Notes: generated from the sequence alone by a model not told the origin. Positions 12,376 to 24,400 are shown, counted from the stretch's first letter. The stretch: 64,000 nt of DNA from Iris pallida (GCA_029216955.1 JANAVB010015600.1:31913554-31977553); one strand, 5' to 3'. Made by a program: numbers and translations.

Positions 12376-13437
12376 ACTAAACAGAATTAATATATAATCA
12401 TGTAACTGGTAGATCCACTGGTATATAGGCCGATAGTTCGATACCGATACCGATATCGATAGTGCGATACTGATACCGATAGTCCGATACCAATAGTGTT
12501 CAAATTATCAAGTATTAAACCATGCTAGTGTATGTGTATAACAGTCAATGCCATGCATACCACTGAAGGTACATGGCATATGCATATAAAATGAAACCAT
12601 ACTATTTGATACTTGAGATACCAACACCTAGGTAAATGGGTTCTCATTACTTGTCAATGAAATACAACGGCAAAGTTCCCATGCCTCTAACAAACTGATA
12701 CTTACACATACATGTGACTAATACAAAGCATAACACAAAGACTCCCTTTACTAAAATCTAATCAATCCTATTTCATTTGCGTATGCTTCTAGTTCTAGGA
12801 AATCCTATAACTAAAATCTAATTAACAAAAATCGTATCTTTTTCGAAGTCTCAATCCAATTTCATTTGCGTATGCTTCTAGTTCTAGGAAATCCTATAAC
12901 TAAAATCCAATTAATCCTATTGTTGCACCTCCATTGCAATTTCAAATAATCTTAGACAATTTTCTTCTACCCTTGATTGACAACACCTCTAACATCACAA
13001 GGATCCTATCATTAAGATAATGCCAAATATCCACAGCAGTTGCATTCTATCTTGCTCACTTTGCCTTTGATTTTGATCTACAAAAAGATCCTTTTTATGG
13101 GGGTCGAGTCTCGAAAACACATACCGGGGGTAAAGGCAGAGTCTACAAAAAGATTCTTTTGATCTACAAAATGATCCTTTTTATGCCAAATAACCTTATT
13201 TATTTCCTAGTGTTTGCTCAATCACTATGCTGCGATTACACATTGTGCCCTCGTGAACTAAATCCTTTTAATGATTATTGCAACTTATATATCATCCTTA
13301 ATTTGTAGACAAGTAGTAATATACTACACGATTCTTGAGCAATTCTATATTTTTTTGTAAATTGAAAGAAACAATTATAATAATTAAAATAAAACTGTGT
13401 TATAAAACTTTGTATAGACAATCACAACGGAGCCCTT
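12376..13437. other. CACTA-2 leader without genes
   Basis: No coding sequence is recognised. It holds a short GATACC/CGATAG tract at 12420-12495 and a 61-bp direct duplication (separate entry). It separates the transposase start from the GC-rich and subterminal regions. Confidence 0.6.
12763..12913. repeat. 61-bp direct duplication
   Basis: The sequence TTTCATTTGCGTATGCTTCT and its continuation through CTATAACTAAAATC occurs at about 12763-12823 and again at 12852-12913 with few differences. The close match suggests a recent local duplication inside CACTA-2. Confidence 0.85.
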
Positions 13438-13774
13438 GCTAGAAGCCTGCCTCCCCCGTCCCCGTAGCCAACCCCCCCGCCCCGGCCTCCCCTGCCCCCG
13501 CAGCCTGCCTCTTCAGCCCCCGCCTACCCCGCCCCCGCAGCCTGCCTCCCCCGCCCCATAGCCAACCCCCCTGGCCCCGCGCCCGCAGCCAACCCCCCTG
13601 CCACCGCCTCCCCCCGTCCCCGCCACCCCAGCCCCTGCCTCCCCCGTCCACGCAGCCAACTCCCGCGCCGCCGGCTACCCTGCCCCCGCCGACCCCACCC
13701 CCATAGCCAACGCCTCCCCTACCGTCCCTCCAGCCCACGACGCCCCCGTCGCCCCCGCTGCCCCTCCGACCACC

Positions 13775-13810
<36 letters not shown>

Positions 13811-13910
13811 ATTACCTTCGGGAGAGAGAGAGGAGAGGACGCTGTCGATCATCTTCGAGAGAGAGAGAGGAGAGGAAGCCGCGGGAAAGAGAGAGAGAGG
13901 AGTAAAATTA
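13438..13910. repeat. C-rich minisatellite plus GA microsatellite
   Basis: Bases 13438-13770 are degenerate CCCCCGCAGCC/CCCCCGTAGCCAAC repeats, strongly C-rich on this strand. They are followed by (GA)n runs at 13779-13807 and shorter GA tracts to about 13907. The Gly-rich open frame on the minus strand here is a by-product of the repeat. Confidence 0.85.
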
Positions 13911-13959
13911 ATTTGGGGGGAATAAAAAGTTTCTTCCGTCGTTTCAATTTAAGTCTGGG

Positions 13960-14285
13960 TCGTATATTTAGCGACGGATAATATCCATCGCTGGTCCGTC
14001 GCTCTTTTGGATACTTGCCGACGGACTATCCGTCGCTACGTAGTCGAAGATTTGTCCCGCCACTTCTAACAATTTCTGCCAAATAGTCGACTGCATAGCG
14101 ACGGCCCACGTATCCGTCGCTATGTCTCCGACGCCCTAGCAAAGGACGCACGACCTTTTCTCCCCCTTAAAATAAAATAAAAAATATATCGGATTGTCGT
14201 CGGAACTCCGTCGGTTATGTGTCACAAATCCGTCGCTAACGCTGACGGAAAGAATCCGTCGCTAATGTGTCGTCGCTAATTGACT
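13960..14285. repeat. Right subterminal repeats of CACTA-2
   Basis: Multiple TAGCGACGGA / TCCGTCGCTA copies match those at the left end, in a shorter block ending about 15 bp before the terminal inverted repeat. Their presence at both ends confirms the element boundaries. Confidence 0.9.
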
Positions 14286-14510
14286 GAATTTTGATAGTGT
14301 TTTTAAATATTTTAGAGAGGAAAAAAAACTATTTTTATCTAATTATATGCTAAGTGAATCTCTATATACTAAATATATATTTTTTATAATTTTTAAATTT
14401 TTTTATGCCAAATATTATGCCAAGTGTCAAGAAAGTAGTGGTCGGACTCGCCATTCACCATTGTCACGTGGTGAGGCCGGACCATATAATAATTTCTCTC
14501 CGGCATGGGG

Positions 14511-15802
14511 GTGCTTGGCAAGACTTCCTTTCAGTAGACCTGTACACGCAAATCTTCATGACTCGTTGTTGCCGCAACGTGCAAATTTTTTTTTTTGTTC
14601 ATCAATCCGGACGTCTATATAAAATAAAAAACTAAAAGATTGGATTTGCTGGACCTTGTTAGGTTTTCTCACTTACCAGGAATAGGGATAGGAGAAGAAA
14701 GGAGCTGGCCATGAATGCTCTTAAAATAAGAGGTGAGTGAAAGCAAATTGTAAGTACTGACTGGTATCTATAGAAGAGGAAGGGTAATGGCAAGTTGTCA
14801 CTGGGAGGGATTAAAGAAATTCAACTGGTATTGCTGTACATAGTGCATTTTGGCCCTTAATTTATAGTATAAGTCAGGAAATTAGTTTAAAATGGGTTTG
14901 CTCATCGTTGGCCCCTCCTGAAGAATCTGCCCATATACAAGTGGTACAAAATGCCGATTGCAGGTTTATTAATGAAAGACTTCCCAATCAAGACTAGACA
15001 AGCTAGGCCAAAACTTTTTCAAGTTCATTACCTCGGTTGGTATGGTTATCAACATAAATTAGTTTAATTATATTGCAACAAAATGATATAGCTTATCAAT
15101 TATTAGGGTTAATCTTTTGGTCATATATATATGTGTGTTATCCATAGGCAATAGTTGTTTGGAACACGGTGTAATCTGAACCAGAGTTGGCCATGAGGTA
15201 CGATATTGGACTAGGTCCATGATATGTGAATTTTTATGTAAGGTCTGAACCAATTCCAATTATCTAATACCTTATGATCCCGCCTCCTACTCGATGTGCG
15301 ACTAAATTACCAACTTCACTGTCACCCTCATTTGAGTGTTCAACAGGAAACGAGATACATTCCAACAATAGTGATGACAAGGAGTACATGATTAGGGTTT
15401 AAGAAAACAATGTCCTAATATACTAGCCATTATATAGAAAAAAGTTAGGGTAGTGCTATAAGGATCGGGGCTTGTGACCGCGGTCGTGGCCCGTCCGCCA
15501 CGTGTCGGCCCCTCATAGAGGGTGGCTCCGTAATTTTGGGGGTTGGCTCCAAATTTTTTGGGTTGGGCCCCCGAAGGGTGCAAGGGGGCGAATAGGGAGT
15601 GGTCACGTCGGTGGAGGCATAGCTGCGGTCCACCCCCGTGCGGGCAAAAAGGAGTTTCCGTAAAATATATCCTCAAAACTTAAATGTAATGCATTATATG
15701 CAACTGAAGAGAAATGACGTTACGGAAGATTATACGTCAATTCTAAATTTTTTTGAGGGAAATCTGTTTGATGCTATGGTCAACGTAAGGAAGATTATAA
15801 TT
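14511..15802. other. Non-coding DNA with a possible LTR fragment
   Basis: No gene is seen. On the minus strand from about 15367, the sequence TGTTGGAATGTATC followed by GTCGCACATCG and AGGAGGCGGGATCATAAG resembles the start of a plant copia-type LTR, but no partner copy or TSD is visible. A GC-rich block at 15467-15650 (CCACGTGTCGGCC; GGGTTGGGCCC) is unidentified. Confidence 0.3.
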
Positions 15803-16160
15803 TAAGAGCATCCATGGTGGGAGAGATTTTAAGTGCCATATTTTGATTTTAGTCAAATTTTTTAGCACTTGAAGGCTGCAATGGGCACTTGTCCATACTT
15901 AAAAATTGCTAGAAGGCTAAGAGACACTCTAGATTTGAAGCATGTTGTAGCTCCTCTACATTAATTTTTGGGCCCACAAATATTAACCATTTTTACCAAA
16001 CTAGGAAGAAAAATAAAGGAGCAAAAGGGAGAGGAAAAATCTTACCAAACATGGAAGAAAAATAAAGTGAAAAAAGTGGGAGGAGGTTAATTTGGAGTAT
16101 TTGTTTGGAGTGTACCATTTTGTGCCAGTATCAAGGAGATACTCTAAAACTAATAATTTT
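15803..16160. mobile_element. Possible MITE (hAT-like ends)
   Basis: The left edge TTAAGAGCATCCATGGTGG and right edge GGAGATACTCTAAAA form weak inverted ends of the GAGCATC type common in plant MITEs. The interior is AT-rich and non-coding, with two similar GGAAGAAAAATAAAG segments. No TSD is assigned. Confidence 0.35.
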
Positions 16161-18190
16161 AATTTGGTCATTGTAATAAATATTAGATTTAGATTTGATT
16201 AATTTAGTTTTGAAATTAATGATTAATATCTTTGACCAATAAAAAGATTTGCTAAATTATTTTTATAAGATTTGAATTTTTACAAATAGACTTTAAATTT
16301 TATTTGATAATATTGGATGTTATTTTACTATTATACCAATTATGGATTGAAATTTGGTCAATATAGTTTTGAGATTGATTTGATTTGAGCTTATGGAAAG
16401 ATTTATCCATAGGATTTCTAACCCTTTCATATTTAGGATATCTCTATATATTTAAGGAGAGACTTTTTCTTATTTTCTTCCAATACCAAAATCCTTCCAA
16501 CATAATTCTATAATCATAATTAGGTGATTGCTACTCATTATATATATCCTTATGAACATCTATCATATTTTTCTTTCTCAAAATTCTCTCATGTTCATCC
16601 AAAATAGTCCAAAATTCGTCATAAATTCAGCATCAACTTTTTGAAGCTATAACAACTTTGCGAGATGTTGCGACCAACTCCGGACTCCCTTTCACCTCCA
16701 GTTTTTTAGAACCGTATCAAGGTTAGATTTCCAAATCTATAATTTATTTTCTGTAATTATCAATATAAATTTCTAGAAAATTATTTGAATATCAGTTGTC
16801 CAAAAAATTGACATGTCGTACTATTTTCGAGATTCAGGGAGATACTGAATCCGTTTTGTGAACCGTTCGATATTTTAGAAAGGTGACACATATATCTATA
16901 GCATGCTAATCTTTTAGAAATTAATAAAATAGTTTAATATTTTTTTTAATTTTTAGAACCCATGGATGACCGATGATTCACCGAATTAGTAGCTTTAGCC
17001 ATAATTGCAACAACTTTAAACCAAATCGATATTGTGTCGCATGCGTCAACTGTAACTTAACTTGTGGCAAGTACACTATTGTTTTATGTACTTATTACAT
17101 TATAATGCTATCTTCTATTGTGTTTCATTAAGTATCCAGTTAAGACATGATTATGATAAGGTAGGACTTGATTGAATCGTTGCTTGTTTATTGGTTGTTT
17201 AGTGAGTCGGGAGGAAAAATGCTAAGTAGACGTGTGAATAAACCCAAATAATGTTTAATAAATGATAGCTAAGTCATACACTTCAGGTATGGATTTGTCT
17301 TACTAAAAATGTGTGATAACCATCGTATGATGTATCGTATTAGCCCAGTCGTTCATATATCGTAAAGTATTTCAAAGTACTGCTTAATTAGTTTAGTTAT
17401 CTATGTTCATTTTCCAGTCGTCTTGTTCATATGTGTTTCTGCTAGAAGTTGCTTGTATATGTTATCATTTTCAGTTCATAAACATATTCCTTTACTGTTA
17501 TATTGCATCTCTATTGTCTAGCTTTATTTTGTATTAAGTTACATAAATGCAATAAGGTTATAATTTGCTTCTTTTCTGACTGGATAGTTGCAGGTTGCTT
17601 GGTATGCTTTCTACTTTTGCACTAAGGACCATATAAGGAAGATAGAGATCTTGGAGGCCAACCTTAGATTCTAGATTAGATAGTTCTTTTATTTTTAGAG
17701 TATTTATTCTCCAATGTCATTATCAGTGTATTTTTGGATTAGTAATATAAAATTATTGTGAATGAGGAAATTGATGTGATTTTGTTGTATTTGAGATTGA
17801 TATCGAGAACTAAACAGCGTACTACGGCCGATGCTACGACGTATGATGGACTTGTCTACGTACTCGTATCACGAAAAGTGGGAGCGGATTGTGACACTTT
17901 TGTAGGAGCTACTTCTTCAAGAGCATTTAGGGTGTGTTATATTAATCAACATCTTTTTGGAGAGAATAATATAATCTTTAGTATTATTCGGCCTGTTCTT
18001 CTGGAGAGCTGAATATTTAGAATTTTTAGTATTATTCGGTTCTTTTGGTACTTCTATTAAAAAATAGATTCATATTTGGTATAACTATTTATACATCATA
18101 ATCAAGTAACGTCTAATAATTTATTTGTCATAAAATACAAGAATTAATTTTTTCTAGTTTAGTCAAGATTAGATAATATAGAATATGCCA
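16161..18190. other. AT-rich DNA, possible degraded LTR
   Basis: No coding sequence is recognised. A TATA-like tctctatatatttaagg near 16440 and an end resembling chromovirus LTRs (GTACTACGGCCGATGC, then GGGAGCGGATTGTGACA ending about 17896) suggest an old solo LTR, but I could not find its start or a TSD. Just beyond, 17897-18010 is unidentified. Confidence 0.3.
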
Positions 18191-18320
18191 TGATATGTTC
18201 TTCTAGAATGATGTTTTAGAACGTTCTTCTAGAACGATGATTGAAGACGTTCTTCAAGAATGATGCTTTACGACATTTTTCTAGAACGATAATACACGAC
18301 GTTCTTCTAGAACGATAATG
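18191..18320. repeat. Five-copy 26-bp tandem array with heat-shock-element-like cores
   Basis: The core TTCTTCTAGAA (variants TTCTTCAAGAA, TTTTTCTAGAA) starts at 18198, 18224, 18250, 18276 and 18302, exactly every 26 bp. Each core holds TTCTAGAA, an nTTCnnGAAn arrangement like a minimal heat-shock element. Flanking bases (ACGATxATxxACGACG) are also repeated. Function is unknown. Confidence 0.9.
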
Positions 18321-19127
18321 TATCTTCTTCCTATCCCTCCCTAATGGTGGAAATTCTGTCTTGTTAACGAGATAGATCAAAAAAAAAATTACGTCTAGAA
18401 GATATAATAATCTAATAAAAACATAAAATTATAATTCACAAAACATAGATGCCAAGGTTACAATTTCAAATAATACCAACATAAGCCAGGTAATTCAATT
18501 CAAGGATATGTTACTAGTTATTTAGATACAATCTTCAGTATAGATGGTTTAGAAACAAACTTCTCCTTCAGATCAAGGGTGTATGATACAATTTGGTAAG
18601 AGATGAAAAGACGAGTTAGTTTTCATAATTCTTATCATTACTTCTTTGGATGTCTTGTCGATTGTCATAAGAAGTTATGGGATCATTCAGCTTCTGGCTC
18701 ACAGGAACTGTCGGATTGAGCTTCTGGCTCAACATATTATATAACTGGACAAAGTGAATAGCTATATAATCTCACTAGGACAAACTTCTGGTTCTCTAGG
18801 ACAAACTTTTGGTTTTCTAGGATGAACTTCTGGTTCTCTAGGACGAACTTCTGGTTCTCTACGACAAACTTATGGTTCTTTTAAATGTATTCTTTATTTT
18901 TCCTCACTCATAGTTTTAATATGATACCCAAGTTTGACCTTATGTCCTTAAAACTCAAGAATTTCCTTCTAAAATTATGAGACTATAAGATATTTTGTAT
19001 AAGTAGATGAGTTCCATTGGATAAATTTAAGTGTGATATGTCGGAGCCTTCAATAATATAAGCACAAGCAGCTATTATGGATAATATTTTCATACTAGTA
19101 TTCTTATTGGAGGAAAAGATCATATTC
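18321..19127. other. Non-coding DNA up to the TAT-C break
   Basis: Nothing recognisable apart from the 21-bp array. The minus-strand frame of TAT-C runs on through the junction near 19128 into AT-rich sequence with no similarity I recognise, so the break lies about there. Confidence 0.4.
18780..18888. repeat. Five-copy 21-bp tandem array
   Basis: Units beginning AACTTCTGGTTCTCTAGG start at 18783, 18804, 18825, 18846 and 18867, a strict 21-bp period. Related TTCTGGCTCA fragments lie at 18690-18735. No coding or known regulatory role is evident. Confidence 0.9.
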
Positions 19128-20570
19128 TTATGCATGGTGTCAGCCGCCGTAATCTCTTCGCCAGCGACACCCGAGTCAAATTCAGCTGGTTCCTCTGCAC
19201 CAGCCGCCCCGGAAGGAGATACAGCTGGATCAGCGTCACCCTGCTGAAGTTCAACAGTCTCGAGGACGGGTTCAGCGGAGCCCACGTCGCCCTGGGTCGA
19301 GACCTCAGCAACGTGAGACCCCTTAGCCGCCGCCGAGAGAACCCCGACAGAAATAATCTTGGCACACATGTCACTAATTAAAGTGGTCAGTATCGGGCCG
19401 ACTTCAGAAACAGCGGCTGGCTCTCGAGAGTCTGACTCTTTGGACGCCTAAGAGAAAAAATGATTCGAACATAGTTCAGGAGAAGCCAAAGAAAGAGAGG
19501 GTTGTAATTCAATTCACCTCCGAAATGGTGCCCATATCCTCGCCTCTATCTTTAATGAGCAGCCAGCGAGGCTTAACCGCAGCCCATTTCACTGAGTAGG
19601 TTCTGCCACCACCAGCAGACTCAGGCTTGCTTCGCTTTCGGGAAGGACTCGGCTCAACAGGCGGTTGATCCACCACCACCTCATCTGTAGGATGGAGAGT
19701 GGTATCGGGAGCATGTTCGTCATCCTCTTCGTCTGCGTCGCTGGACTCCGAGTCCGGCACATCGACCATGTTCTCCCTCCTCTTCCTCGCCTTAGACCCC
19801 TTGGGTTTTTTCTCCAAGCCGGTACCAACAATGAAGCTGGTACTCGGGTCAAAGCCAACAGGAGGCTTGTTCGCCATAACGTGGTAGAGAGCCGCCAGAT
19901 ACAAGATCTCTCCTGAATCCCCAGTATCAGGAACAGAAAAGCTAGTACGGGTGTGAACCATATGATAATAATGCCAGGCTCTGATGCCATCGAGGACGCT
20001 GCCTTCAAAACCCAGACAAAAGCTGGGACTGTCCCGGAAAAGCTGGCTATACCCAAACTATCGGGCGAACCTACTGGGCAAGTAAGGCTCCAGGTAGACA
20101 GCGTTGCGGTTGCGGTATACCAGGTGGGAAGGGCGAATGTTGTGCAACCAAAGGAGTATTTTGCCATCTATGAAGTGGGGAGGCCCAATACCATCCAGAT
20201 GTACAGCTCTTATTTCCTCAGCAGTAAATCGAGGAACAGATACGAAAAAATTATATCTGTCCACTCTTGACAGCACCATCCTACAAGCGCGCATAGTCTC
20301 GCAAACCCAAGGCATGCGACAAAATTGGAAGATGAATGCGTCATCTGCAATTACGCCATCTTCGGGGCCAGGCCTCATTAAAGACCGACAATGTATCAGC
20401 AACCACCCCATCATATAGTGGTATGGCAGTTCAACACATTCAAAGTCCTTTGTCGCGTCCCGGGAAATGACCTTGGACGTAAATGTGCGAAGGCTATGGT
20501 GTATACTGCACACCATGGCCGGGAGTAGAGCTAGCCTGACTCCGAAGACCAGCTTCACAGCAGGGAGGAT
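19128..20570 (-). pseudogene. TAT-C antisense PMD-like gene, 3' part (split by TAT-A)
   Basis: This is the downstream part of the gene whose start is at 48681, cut by TAT-A: the minus-strand frame before the insertion (ERLNRNFIL) resumes here (PAVKLVFGVRLAL). It contains the PMD-like C-terminus (IRPSHLVY, then YLEPYLPSRFAR), a stop or frameshift near 20058, then an acidic linker (SSDADEEDDEHAP) followed by a basic patch (SPSRKRSKPES). The frame runs to about 19509 and a later Ala/Glu-rich exon covers about 19460-19128, where homology to TAT ends abruptly. The RFARQFG-type motif is characteristic of plant mobile domain proteins. The coiled-coil tail seen in TAT-A, and all gag-pol, are missing, so TAT-C is truncated here. 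Confidence 0.7.
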
Positions 20571-21423
20571 TGTAGGTCCTAAAAAATCAAGTTGCACCCA
20601 TCAACAAAGTCATAAAAATCAAGAAAAACAGCTTTCAAATAAACTGCGCAGACATCAGATTGTGCATCATTCAGATTGTGCAGACTGGACTGCGCACATT
20701 CTCAAATGCGCAAGCTGACGTGGCCATGTCATCATTACCTGACAAAATCAAATCTTCTGACAACTGACAGCACAAAGAACGAGGAGACTGTTCGTTTGTT
20801 GCGTCGTACAGTGCTCGAGGACAGCTGTACATGCAGCACAATCTGTCTGCAGCGCAATCCATGCCAACACCATCCATTCTAGTGCAATTCAAAGTCAGCG
20901 CAATCCAAAGTCAGCGCACTTCATCAAGACAACTGACAAAAGTACACGTAGTATTCATGCCATCAATCGTTCGTTACGTGGCAACCGTCTGCACATGATC
21001 ATGCACATTTTAATCAAATGATGCCATGTGTCCAAGACAGCTGGCCTACGATCAGACAACTGCCTGCGCAGTCAAAGGTTGTGTAATCCAGTGTCTGCGC
21101 AATCTAACTTGCGCCATTCAGAATAACTAAAAGTTAGTTATTTTCAGAACTCTATAAATAGAGTTTCAAGTCTTCATTCAAGGGGATCATACATAAAAAG
21201 TTCAAAAATATCAGAGAGTTCAGGAGTTCTTGCCCAAGTGCTGCTGCATTCTTCTGAGGCATTTGCCTTCAAATTCAGAGGCTACCGTCTTCAAAGTTCA
21301 CATCGTCCAAGGGATAAAGGAATCGTCTTCTAGATTGGATTCCTACAGTTGTACTTTCCCAGAATTCTTGTAATCTTTACAAAGTTTGTATCAATAAAGT
21401 TCACACTTTTGTTTTTGCAAACA
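20571..21423 (+). repeat. TAT-A 5' LTR
   Basis: Begins TGTAGGTCCTAAAAAATC and ends TTTTTGCAAACA. The first 600 bp (U3) holds nine GCGC-containing copies of the TAT-A motif, TGCGCA followed by ATC or GTC, plus decayed TGTGCA/TGCACA copies. It also has an AATAAA at 21393-21398 near the 3' end that can serve as poly(A) signal. Confidence 0.93.
21152..21159 (+). promoter_or_regulatory. TAT-A LTR TATA box
   Basis: CTATAAATAG sits about 270 bp before the LTR end, downstream of the motif-rich U3. The 3' LTR has the same box at about 46012-46021. This is the expected sense promoter. Confidence 0.75.
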
Positions 21424-21425
21424 AA

Positions 21426-24400
21426 ATGGCGACTCTGCTGGGGACGACTTTCTCCTCCGACGAGGAAGTGACAACTCAATGTGACGTTGCGTCTATCGGG
21501 AAGACGCAGAAGATGCTGGTTATGAAGGTTAACCAGACAGCCTATGAAGCCATGATCAACTCTAGGACCACTCCTCGCACTACAACAACTTCTGCCACGA
21601 GCAAAGTACGCCCAGTGTGGGTCCCTAAGACTGCTGTGCAGTCTATTGATTCTATACCTAAGACTGCTGCACAGTCTAAGGTCTCGGCCACTAAGACTGT
21701 TGTACAGTCTAATGTCTCTGCCACCAAGACTGTTGTACAGTCTAATGTCTCTGCCACCAAGACTGTTGCACGGTCTAATGTCTCTGCTGTTACACAATAT
21801 GCCTCTGCCACTCATGCGCAATCTGCTGTTGACAGTGCACAGACTATTTCATATGCTGCCTTGTCAAAGTACAAGACTCCTGTTCCACTGGCGTAATTGG
21901 CTACTACTCTGCCTGCGCAGTCCACTATTCCAGCAACCAGAATACAACTCAAACACTCTGGCAACAAGGCTCCTGCTGCGCAAACCACTCTGGTTGAGGC
22001 CAGAAGACATTCTGCCAAGACTCTTCATGCGCAATCTGTCAATGCGCCATCAATTCATGCGCGAACTATGTCTGCACAACCCAAGAGAAACAGCCCTTTG
22101 GCTAATCTTTCCTCTTCTCACACCAAGGAGAAAAGTTCTGCTCCTCTCCTCAAACAGCTTGTTGCTCCTGCGCAATCCACTGTGGGTAGTCCTTTGGCTA
22201 TTTCTCCTCCTCTCCAGAACAAAGAAAAAAGCCCTTTAGTCTTTTCTCAAACTTTTTCGTCTCATGACTTGGAAGACAACAGAGGGAAACGCTCTTTAGC
22301 TAACCCTTCTTTCCAAAACAAAGGAAAAGGCCCTTTGGTCTTTTCTCAGTCTTCCTCAGTCTTTACCGTTGAAGATCAAACTGAATGTGCTCTGGCACCA
22401 GTCAGTACAAGAACCCTTTTTCATAAGAATTCCTCTTCTCTCCTTGCCAAAGGAAAGTGTACTGATCAGAGAGGTATTCTACCTACTCCAGTAGCAGAGT
22501 TCCAAGATCTCCCAACTCTTCAGATCTCCCGTTCAAGACAGGGAAAATTGTTGGTGTCTCAGATAGAAACCCCTGGGGGTGAGTTTGCTGATTTAAGAAC
22601 ATATCTCAATCGACCAACTTCGGTAAAACACAAACAGCCAATGCCGAAGACCAACCAACGTCAGAAGCAAACTTCCAGGATCAAGAATCCGGACACCTAT
22701 GCCAATGAAGTGAGTACTTCCCTATACACTCAGGGGACAAAACATTTGAAGAACCGGAACCATATTCCGAATATTATCAAAGAACATGTCCCTCGAACTT
22801 CTACTCGTCCCGTTGCTGTTCCTGATCTTCGAGAACACCTCAAGCAATAATGGGACAACATCCCAACATCCCCAGTGCAACCACTTGGACATCACTGCAA
22901 TCACAAAGTGGTCATCAAGTGTTGTTGTCAGACAACAAGACGATCTGTCTTCGATCGTCTGAACTTTCCTAACTCTGAACCTATGTCTGAGGATGAAGAT
23001 GAAGTTTTGTACGCCTCCGTCAACATGACTTCCAGAGACACTGGGGGTAAGAAATGCTCCAAGCATGGGAAACCTCGCAGGCCAAACCAACGGTATTTGG
23101 ATCTACTCTAAGAATCTTCTGAAGGAGTATTCCAACATACCCGTTCTCGAAGCCGAGACATAATCGGTCAAAGGAATCTTCAAGATCCCTCTGGTCATTT
23201 CCTTCTTTCTCATTCAAGGGATGATTCCTTCTCCGACTATGATGCATACGACGAAAGCTCAGAACAGACAGTGTCCTCTACTGTACCCAGGAAAGTGACA
23301 GCCTATGTTGTCAATGAGGACCCAGATGCTTCCAGTTCAGTTAGCCAAGAACAAAGAATAGCTGCACTAGAAGATAAGCTAAAGACCATGGCCAAAATAG
23401 TTGCAAGTATGCATTCCATCATTGTGGCCCAGTATACGATACCACCGATCGTACCTTATACAAATCCTGAAATCATAGCATCATCGGTGCCTGTCAATGC
23501 TGGACTGGGCGTAGCATCCACTCAAGCTCCTGTACAAGTCCAACCTACACCCAGTCAATCAGGTGCTGGGGGTAGTGCTTATCATGCTGTTCCTCCTCCC
23601 AATACTATGGTTCAGCCTACTCCTTCTACATCAGTGGAAGATGCCAATGAAGCTGTCAAACTCCTGCGCACTCAGTTCGAAGCTTTCAAGGAAAAGGACA
23701 ACTTACAAAGGTTGGGGATCAAGCAACCTTATCCAGTTGAATGGAAGGAAGTTCCACTTCCTCCGAAGTATAAGATCCCAACCATCTCGCTGTTTGATGG
23801 AAGCACTTCTCCCAGTCAGTTCATTAACCACTTTGAGGTTATGACTGTCCAACTTCAACCAAATGTTGCTCTTCTTACCAGAGTATTTGTCGGCTTTTTA
23901 GCCGGCGTAGCATACGATTGGTATAGAAGCTTGCCTGATGGTTGTATTACCTCCTTCTCTGGCTTAAAGCAAATCTTCCTAGAATAATTTAATGAGGGAA
24001 TCAATGACATGACTATGTCAGCCCTCAACAAAATCAAACAAAGACACAATAAAACTGCTGAGAGTTTCATTGAAAGGTTCCGCCGGAAAGCTTTGAAATG
24101 CCTCCTGGAACTCCGGCTGCTGTCACCATAGATACTTGCAAGGCAAATCTGTTGCCTATCATCAGCATATGGACGGGGTCTACTCAGTTCCAAGACTGGC
24201 CATCTTTCATTGTCAACGCTAAAGCAGCTGAAGTTAGCGCCGACAAATTCAAATAGTTAGGAGTACAAATGTCTAACCCCGATCGGGACGAACACCAGAC
24301 ATCAGGTGGTGGCAATCATCAAAACAACCACAAGGGAAAAGAAACTTTGAACATTAACTTAAATAAGAATAAAGAATCTCTGGCGGTCAACATAGCTTCT

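Larger units (their letters stand above)
7330..14299 (-). mobile_element. CACTA-2: complete but defective En/Spm-type transposon
   Basis: The right end reads TTTTGATAGTG, i.e. CACTATCAAAAT on the other strand. The left end reads TACTACCAAAAT, the same inverted repeat with its first C mutated to T. The 3-bp duplication TTT flanks both ends. Inside each terminus are many copies of TAGCGACGGA, the class of subterminal motif bound by TnpA-like proteins. Two minus-strand transposase genes, TNP2-like then Transposase_24-like, fill the middle. Both are broken by stops, frameshifts and an internal deletion, and the terminal C is mutated, so autonomous movement is unlikely. Confidence 0.9.
7190..14510. 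mobile_element. Fold-back (MITE-like) element split by CACTA-2
   Basis: The sequence at about 7190-7280 is the imperfect reverse complement of about 14413-14510. Both arms share ATTATGCCAAGTGTCAAGAAA, then TAGTGGTCGG, ATTCACCA and ACxTGGTGAxGCCGGAC in order. Once the 7.0 kb CACTA-2 and one TSD are removed, the arms are about 160 bp apart, giving a hairpin-forming element of roughly 350 bp. Its exact ends and superfamily are unresolved. The CACTA sits in the loop. Confidence 0.6.

Noticed and set aside
13439..13852. Gly-rich minus-strand protein
   Set aside because: A by-product of the C-rich minisatellite and GA tract.
16161..17896. Confident solo LTR call
   Set aside because: Only the right end resembles an LTR; no start, partner or TSD was found, so it is listed only as possible.
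21542..21811. Minus-strand ETLD-repeat protein opposite gag
   Set aside because: Shadow of the 33-bp repeat in TAT-A gag.
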